Origin: Pseudomonadota bacterium
Lineage (GTDB): Bacteria; Cyanobacteriota; Vampirovibrionia; Obscuribacterales; Obscuribacteraceae
DNA length: 36,703 nt
Direction: 5' to 3'
Assembly: GCA_021324135.1 (NCBI GenBank)
Contig: JAJPJO010000425.1
Location: 1-36,703, forward strand
Part shown: in pieces, positions 32,146 to 36,703 of the stretch
Layout: the number at the start of each line of letters is the position of its first letter
How positions within the stretch are numbered: the first letter of the stretch is position 1
Translations under genes and position numbers: made by a program
Notes under the pieces: model-generated
The model's input: the letters and a program-made list of their open reading frames with translations, nothing else
Told to the model about the DNA's origin: nothing
Database searches by the model: none

Positions 32146-34521
32146 TTACCACTCGTTGCTGACTGGCCTGTTGATTATGCCGATCGGAGCAGCATAGCTT
32201 GGAAAGGCGTAACTCTGCGCATTGAAAACTGCCACAATTTCTTTGTCCTTCAGGTCTGGAGGCGGCGGCGGCACTGGTGATGCCCAGACTAATGCCTGGC
32301 GCTCGATCGAATTCATCAGGTCGCTGCTGCCAATGGCCGGTTCCACTGAATTGACTTTGATGGAGCCGTCCTGAGCAATTCGCAATCGTACAATAATGTC
32401 CACTGGCGCTTCATGCGGAGAGCTGAACCAGCATTCCAGCAGTTTCTGCCTTAACAAAGACAAGTAAATCGCTCGTCTGCCGCCTGTTCCCTGGAATCCT
32501 GGTGGTATTCCTTCAGTTTTTGCCGGAGGAACCTCGTAAGCCGGCATCGTTTTGCCTGTTGCCGGCTGCGTTTTAGCCAGGGACGCATCTGCCAGCACGT
32601 ATGTGGTGGCAAGCTGGTCTGATTCTAATTTCATTGAGCTCGACTTCGTGGAAAGCAAGAAGGCGCGAAGCTCTTCCGTTCTGCCTGTGCGCCGGAGAGC
32701 CCATGGGTACAATACCCTGATTGCGCGAGAAAAGCTGGGCACGCCCTCGTTGCTGAGAGGATACAATGTCTCCTCCCGTGCTGCCGACGGAGGCAGGTAA
32801 TAGTCAGAGAAGTTGCTCGACACGCTCTGGTTAATCCTACCGCCTCTTTTGAAGAAATCGCGCAAGATCTCTGCATCCCTGTATGCCAGGTCTTCAGTTT
32901 GTTGCGGCCCTATTGTGCCGTTGGTTGCTCCTTGAAGACAGGGTCCCTGTTGAGGGAAGTATGCTTCGATCGCTTTTGCAAGCCAGGGCAACGCTTTTTC
33001 CGGCTCGTCATTCATCGCATAATAGATGCCCAATAAGCTCTCGCCTGTATTGTATCCGGTGGCATATTCCTTCAACCAGGCTTCGTTCGCGTCGCTTTTT
33101 TCGAGCGCTAGAATCGATCGATTCAAGCCGGCCATATATGCATGTGGGATGCCGCCATCTGTTGATTTGTATATTCGCACTGCTGTTTCGAATTCAGCTT
33201 GCGCCTGGCTCTTATTATTGCCAAGATAGTGCAGGATGCCGAGGTTGTAATGGCAGTCGGCCAGGTCCAGCCCGCTCGAAGCGTTCGTTGTATTCTCCTG
33301 CCCACTTGCCTCGTACGATTTAAGCGCCTCCGCCATCATGTCTCTGGCAGAGTCGTATGCTTTGTCTTCATACGAGCACATCGCTAAATCATAGGCACAA
33401 TCCGCCAGGAATGCCGGATGGGTTTTGTCGTCCTTAGCGTATTTGTGGGCCCTGTTGAAGTAATCGTGTCTTTTCTCGTCATCTGCCGCCGTTTGTGCAA
33501 GCTTATGATAGGTAGCAGCGCGGCGTATATCATGCTCGGGCAAATTTTCACAAACAGCTGCCATGCGATGCAAATACCATTGTGTCTCTTCCTCGTTGCG
33601 CCCATTTAGAGCCAATCGAGCCAGCCTGGACCATTTTTGAGCGGAATTGCCAGGCACGCTTAGATCTAAAATCAACCCTGCCGGCAATCCTCTGGTGTTT
33701 TCCTCAGCCAGCTGATAGACGGCTCGGAGCTCTTCAAGATTGTTGGCGGCGTGATACTGGCGAGCCAGCTGCAAGCATGCCCTCAGGATCTTGTAGTGAT
33801 GATCGTTTGTATAGCCGGCGTATTTCGCCGGCGCTGGATGAGTACCCGCTTTTTGCAAAACAGCCTCTTCCATCGCCAGGCGCGCCTCATAGTCCATGGC
33901 GTCGCGTGCCTGGTCGGGAAGCGAGTCGAAGTCATTCATAGAAACTGCAATCGGCCAAGGTGGTGGACCGAAGAATCTTGACGATGTCAGTTTTGCTGTT
34001 TGCTCGGTCGACGCTTTATGGTCCTTGCACGCATTTCGCAGAATGCTCAAGTTTGTGAGCGCGGCTCCGTACCTCTGAAGCTTAAGGTACGACTTCCCCA
34101 GACCGAGCGTCGAACGCGTGTCCATGGGAGAGAGCTTTATGGCGCACTCGAAATGCTGCGCTGCTTCCTTATATTTTCCTTCCCGATATAGCGCCTCACC
34201 GCGGATTCGTTCCGGATTATCTGGTGCTACGGGATAACAGCATCCGCCGGAAGCACCGCTGTACGGCAGAGGCTCGTTGATCACAAGCACCGGCGTGGAG
34301 TCAGTCTGAGCCGTTTTAGTCATTGCGCCATTTTCGGCTTGCTGCGCGGCGCGTCGGTCAACATGAGGAAGGAAGAGGACAAGCATGGAAGCAATCAGGA
34401 CACCGATCACAATTGCGGCTAGTTGCATATTTTTATCTCTGAATAGTAATGGATGGCGATCATGAGAAGACGAACGAAAACAGGCGTCTGCGGGAAACTT
34501 CTCGGTCATAGTATCTTGCAT
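32146..34521 (-). CDS. Membrane-anchored TPR protein with TonB-like C-terminal domain
   Basis: The 791-residue product has one N-terminal membrane segment (about 31-50, MQLAAIVIGVLIASMLVLFL), then a long helical region with many TPR-like units (GEALYREGKYKEAAQHFECA, and further ones at about 330-520 such as DLADCHYNLGILHYLGNNKS). The last 110 residues resemble a TonB C-terminal domain: a W-S-SP, PVDIIVRLRIAQDGSI and WASPVPPPPPDLK pattern. It probably spans the periplasm from an inner-membrane anchor. Classical TonB partners (ExbB/ExbD) are not nearby, and standalone TonB_C domains often serve other envelope roles. GAGGGG precedes the ATG by eight bases. It ends 19 bases from the LRR kinase, facing it. 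Confidence 0.82.
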   Translation of the reverse strand: MQDTMTEKFPADACFRSSSHDRHPLLFRDKNMQLAAIVIGVLIASMLVLFLPHVDRRAAQQAENGAMTKTAQTDSTPVLVINEPLPYSGASGGCCYPVAPDNPERIRGEALYREGKYKEAAQHFECAIKLSPMDTRSTLGLGKSYLKLQRYGAALTNLSILRNACKDHKASTEQTAKLTSSRFFGPPPWPIAVSMNDFDSLPDQARDAMDYEARLAMEEAVLQKAGTHPAPAKYAGYTNDHHYKILRACLQLARQYHAANNLEELRAVYQLAEENTRGLPAGLILDLSVPGNSAQKWSRLARLALNGRNEEETQWYLHRMAAVCENLPEHDIRRAATYHKLAQTAADDEKRHDYFNRAHKYAKDDKTHPAFLADCAYDLAMCSYEDKAYDSARDMMAEALKSYEASGQENTTNASSGLDLADCHYNLGILHYLGNNKSQAQAEFETAVRIYKSTDGGIPHAYMAGLNRSILALEKSDANEAWLKEYATGYNTGESLLGIYYAMNDEPEKALPWLAKAIEAYFPQQGPCLQGATNGTIGPQQTEDLAYRDAEILRDFFKRGGRINQSVSSNFSDYYLPPSAAREETLYPLSNEGVPSFSRAIRVLYPWALRRTGRTEELRAFLLSTKSSSMKLESDQLATTYVLADASLAKTQPATGKTMPAYEVPPAKTEGIPPGFQGTGGRRAIYLSLLRQKLLECWFSSPHEAPVDIIVRLRIAQDGSIKVNSVEPAIGSSDLMNSIERQALVWASPVPPPPPDLKDKEIVAVFNAQSYAFPSYAAPIGIINRPVSNEW

Positions 34522-34591
34522 CCAAACATCCCCTCAAAACAGAGGGAAAACCCTGGTACTATTGTTGGACGTGACGGTTTAACAATAGTCT

Positions 34592-35377
34592 ATGAATTCA
34601 CCTGCTCTCCTGCTCATGCTTTGCATACCAATAGTCAGTCTGCTCCTCAATTTTCATTTTCAGTGGGGGCTGAAAAAGCACGCCCAAAGCAGCGATCAGC
34701 AGTCCTTGAGAATATTGTTCATTGGAAACAGTTTTACTTTCACGCACGGGGTCGTAGATAAATTTGTAAGCATGCTAAGGAAGAGCGGTAAGGAAAATCT
34801 CGTTATCGAATCATATGCCATACCGAATTTCTGGCTAAGACAGCATATGAAGCGCAGTAATTTAAAGAAAGCGCTGGCAAGACATTGGGACTATGTCATC
34901 GTCCAAGAGCATAGCGGCGCGCCGCTAGTTGATGCAGGAGCTTTTCACGACGCTGTTGAAAAGATCGTTCCACTTATAAAAGCGGCGGGCGCCAAGCCGG
35001 TTTTGATCATGACCTGGGCCGATCGCGGTTGCATTTCGGATCAACGCTCCACCAGTCTTGCCTATAGAAAAATAGGTCGTGAGTTTTCACTACCCGTGGT
35101 GCCGGTAGGCGACTTGTTTTTTTTGACGCAAGAAAAATATCCGGCAATCTCACTCTATCAAAAAGACGATCATCATCCGGATCTTGCCGGTGCTTATTTG
35201 TACGCCTTAGCACTATTTTCAGAGCTCTATCCTTCGGAGCCTTTGCCGGTTCTCGCCGATGAAAAAAGCGGATCGAGCTTGCCTCCAAAAGTCGCCGAGC
35301 AACTCGCTGATGTAATGAGAGACTGGAAAGAGTCCGCGAGTCGGCGGCCTGAATTTTTCGATGAAACGGTCAATTGA
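34592..35377 (+). CDS. SGNH/GDSL-type hydrolase, membrane-anchored or exported
   Basis: The 261-residue product starts with a hydrophobic signal/anchor (ALLLMLCIPIVSLLLNF). The SGNH fold follows: block I ILFIGNSFTF with nucleophile Ser47, a block III-like DYVIVQEHSGAP, and the block V Asp-x-x-His motif in DDHHPDLAGAY. Enzymes of this superfamily are esterases or lipases, often removing acetyl groups from glycans; the substrate here cannot be read. The start is the ATG at 34592, with no clear ribosome site. It is divergent from the TPR-TonB gene and convergent with the cupredoxin gene, from which it is separated by ten bases. Confidence 0.82.
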   Translation: MNSPALLLMLCIPIVSLLLNFHFQWGLKKHAQSSDQQSLRILFIGNSFTFTHGVVDKFVSMLRKSGKENLVIESYAIPNFWLRQHMKRSNLKKALARHWDYVIVQEHSGAPLVDAGAFHDAVEKIVPLIKAAGAKPVLIMTWADRGCISDQRSTSLAYRKIGREFSLPVVPVGDLFFLTQEKYPAISLYQKDDHHPDLAGAYLYALALFSELYPSEPLPVLADEKSGSSLPPKVAEQLADVMRDWKESASRRPEFFDETVN

Positions 35378-35387
35378 TTTGCGACGT

Positions 35388-35768
35388 TCAATTTTCCACA
35401 ATCAACTTTCCATTCATACCTTCATGTCCGCTGCCGCAAAAAACGTCGCAGAAGAAATCATAAGATCCGGCTTTATTCGGCGTCAGTTTGATGTCGGTTG
35501 TCTTCCCCGGAAGAATGTCACCGCGGATCTTCAGATCAGGTGCGTTAAAACCGTGGGTGCGGTCATCGCTCGAGAGTCGTAATACAACAGGCACATCTTT
35601 CTTGAGTTTGATTTGGGCGGGGGTGAACTGAAACCGTTTAGCATGAATCTCGATAACCTTCGGATTGGCTTCGCCCCACGCGGCTTCCTCAAAGAGAAGA
35701 ACTAATACGAGGGTGTAAACGAAAAGGATGCTCAGCGCAGCGGTCAGAGGCAATTGTCGAACTTTCAT
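35388..35768 (-). CDS. Exported cupredoxin with CuA-type copper motif
   Basis: I start at the ATG 35768-35766 because AAAGGAG lies seven bases before it; ten upstream codons are open but unsupported. The 126-residue product has a signal/anchor (LPLTAALSILFVYTLVLVLLF) and one cupredoxin domain. The ligands match the binuclear CuA pattern of cytochrome oxidase subunit II: His72 (RTHGF), then Cys107-x3-Cys111-x3-His115-x2-Met118 (CDVFCGSGHEGM). The usual Glu between the cysteines is Val. No oxidase genes are near, so it may be a small electron carrier or copper-handling protein. It is 13 bases downstream of the metallophosphoesterase and surely cotranscribed. Confidence 0.85.
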   Translation of the reverse strand: MKVRQLPLTAALSILFVYTLVLVLLFEEAAWGEANPKVIEIHAKRFQFTPAQIKLKKDVPVVLRLSSDDRTHGFNAPDLKIRGDILPGKTTDIKLTPNKAGSYDFFCDVFCGSGHEGMNGKLIVEN

Positions 35769-35781
35769 TTCGTTTCTCCTT

Positions 35782-36699
35782 TCAGTTCGCTTGAACAAAC
35801 GCCGTGTTAGTGGCTTTGATTGGAAATTCCGTAATGTCGAGTTTAGAGCGTTTGCTCAGCACCTCTCTGAATCCCATTCCTTTATATGGTTCGGTACTCG
35901 ACCAGGGGATTGGCGCTCTTTTGGGAACCGAGCCTGCAATGGGCATGGGCAGCATCAAAGACTTGGCGGAGTGGTGCGCGATATTCCCGGTCATGTGGTG
36001 GTTTTCTTGATGGATGTGACCGTAGAAGACCGTCACCTTTTTGAACGGCGTCAACAATTCGATAGCCTTAGCACCATCTTTGGTGTACCAGTCCCACTGC
36101 GGGTAGAGATCGAATAGCGGTCTGTGGGCAAGAACGACAATGTCGTCGTTAGGCTTCAATCCTTTCAGCTGATTGGAAAGCCACTCGAGCTGCGCTTCTC
36201 CGATACTTCCTGTCGGGTCGGAAACGTTATCGATAGCAATAAAATGGATGCCCTTGTGCTCGAATGTATAATGAGTTTCGCCGAAGAATTCCTTATATGT
36301 TTCCCCGTTATCCAGGGAAGCGTCGTGTTCGCCCGGCATATATCTGATCGGGGCATCCAGCCCGGAGACAATTTGCTTGAACTCCTTCATGCGTGCGCGC
36401 CGTACGGCTGTATCATCCGTGGTTTGGGTCAGATCACCTGTGAATACAACGAACTCAGGCTTGCTCTCAAGCGCATTGACTTGCGCGATGGCTTTCGGCA
36501 GCGTTCCTTTTGCATCCGGATTGATCTTGTCGCCTTCAAAGCCCCAGTGAGTATCAGATAGTTGTACAAAATAAAAGTCTTTTGCCTTTCCACCGCTCAG
36601 CGCCCCAGCCTGAGGCATTCCACTTATCTGCGATGCGAATACGGCACCGCCGATTCCCAGCAGCTTCAGAAAGTCTCGTCTGTTTATTTCATTGGCCAT
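35782..36699 (-). CDS. Tat-exported calcineurin-like metallophosphoesterase
   Basis: The 305-residue product begins with a twin-arginine signal (Arg7-Arg8 in NRRDFLKLLG, then a mildly hydrophobic core), so it is exported folded. The metallophosphoesterase blocks are in order: Asp49-x-His51 (LSDTHWG), GDL at 88-90, GEHD at 123-126 (GNHD in most relatives), AHRP, and GHIHQ. It should bind two metals and hydrolyse phosphomono- or diesters in the periplasm. Asn-to-Glu in the third block is an unusual substitution at a metal ligand. The ATG is at 36699-36697, four bases from the window edge, so its ribosome site is outside. It is the first gene of a two-gene unit with the cupredoxin. Confidence 0.9.
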   Translation of the reverse strand: MANEINRRDFLKLLGIGGAVFASQISGMPQAGALSGGKAKDFYFVQLSDTHWGFEGDKINPDAKGTLPKAIAQVNALESKPEFVVFTGDLTQTTDDTAVRRARMKEFKQIVSGLDAPIRYMPGEHDASLDNGETYKEFFGETHYTFEHKGIHFIAIDNVSDPTGSIGEAQLEWLSNQLKGLKPNDDIVVLAHRPLFDLYPQWDWYTKDGAKAIELLTPFKKVTVFYGHIHQENHHMTGNIAHHSAKSLMLPMPIAGSVPKRAPIPWSSTEPYKGMGFREVLSKRSKLDITEFPIKATNTAFVQAN

Positions 36700-36703
36700 G
36701 AAA

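Noticed and set aside
32146-34521. Genuine TonB energy transducer
   Set aside because: The C-terminal domain is TonB-like, but the long TPR body and absence of ExbB/ExbD or a receptor gene nearby argue against a classical TonB; it is recorded as TonB-like only.

Overview
The window reads as a chromosomal segment of a free-living, heterotrophic, Gram-negative-type bacterium of moderate GC. My best guess is a non-photosynthetic relative of cyanobacteria (Vampirovibrionia/Melainabacteria, Obscuribacterales-like). The reasons are the tig-clpP-clpX order, two membrane Ser/Thr kinases, kinesin-light-chain-like TPR proteins, a TonB-like C-terminal domain and many hypothetical exported proteins with low-complexity linkers. 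This placement is inference from gene content, not from a marker alignment. No phage, transposase, CRISPR array or plasmid gene was seen.

Layout. (1) 1-5.3 kb: a membrane-anchored low-complexity protein, the minus-strand operon alr-nadD-yqeK, a divergent hup plus Gfo/Idh/MocA oxidoreductase pair, and a tRNA-Gly(GCC) with its own promoter and terminator. (2) 5.3-5.9 kb: a non-coding stretch with a degenerate array of about eleven 17-20-nt repeats. (3) 5.9-13.2 kb: a membrane protein followed by a protein-quality-control cluster, tig-clpP-clpX-lon. The clpX-lon spacer can close into one large branched structure that ends at the lon start codon. The lon tail carries six 21-bp repeats that are open in all three forward frames. 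(4) 13.2-14.5 kb: a small exported protein and a repeat- and hairpin-rich spacer. (5) 14.5-20.8 kb: class III aminotransferase (GabT-like), aldehyde dehydrogenase, acyl-CoA dehydrogenase, an unrecognised 474-residue protein and an exported DUF3828-like protein. This fits GABA or 5-aminovalerate catabolism. (6) 21-24.6 kb: small proteins, a TPR protein, and a divergent pair of tandem universal stress protein and Hsp20 with a long nested palindrome between them. (7) 24.6-36.7 kb: an envelope-centred region with an exported protein, two single-pass Ser/Thr kinases (one with extracytoplasmic leucine-rich repeats), an S13-type D,D-carboxypeptidase, a DUF900-type hydrolase, a TPR-TonB protein, an SGNH hydrolase, and an operon of a Tat-exported metallophosphoesterase with a CuA-like cupredoxin.

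Together, regions 3 and 6 cover proteostasis and stress, region 5 carbon/nitrogen catabolism, and region 7 envelope signalling and remodelling. TTG start codons are unusually common (nadD, hup, the oxidoreductase, lon, the 24.7 kb exported protein, the LRR kinase). The most noteworthy observations are the lon tail repeat and possible frame change, the structured clpX-lon leader, the 5.6 kb repeat array, the CGAGGCC hairpin cluster and the kinase/envelope region.
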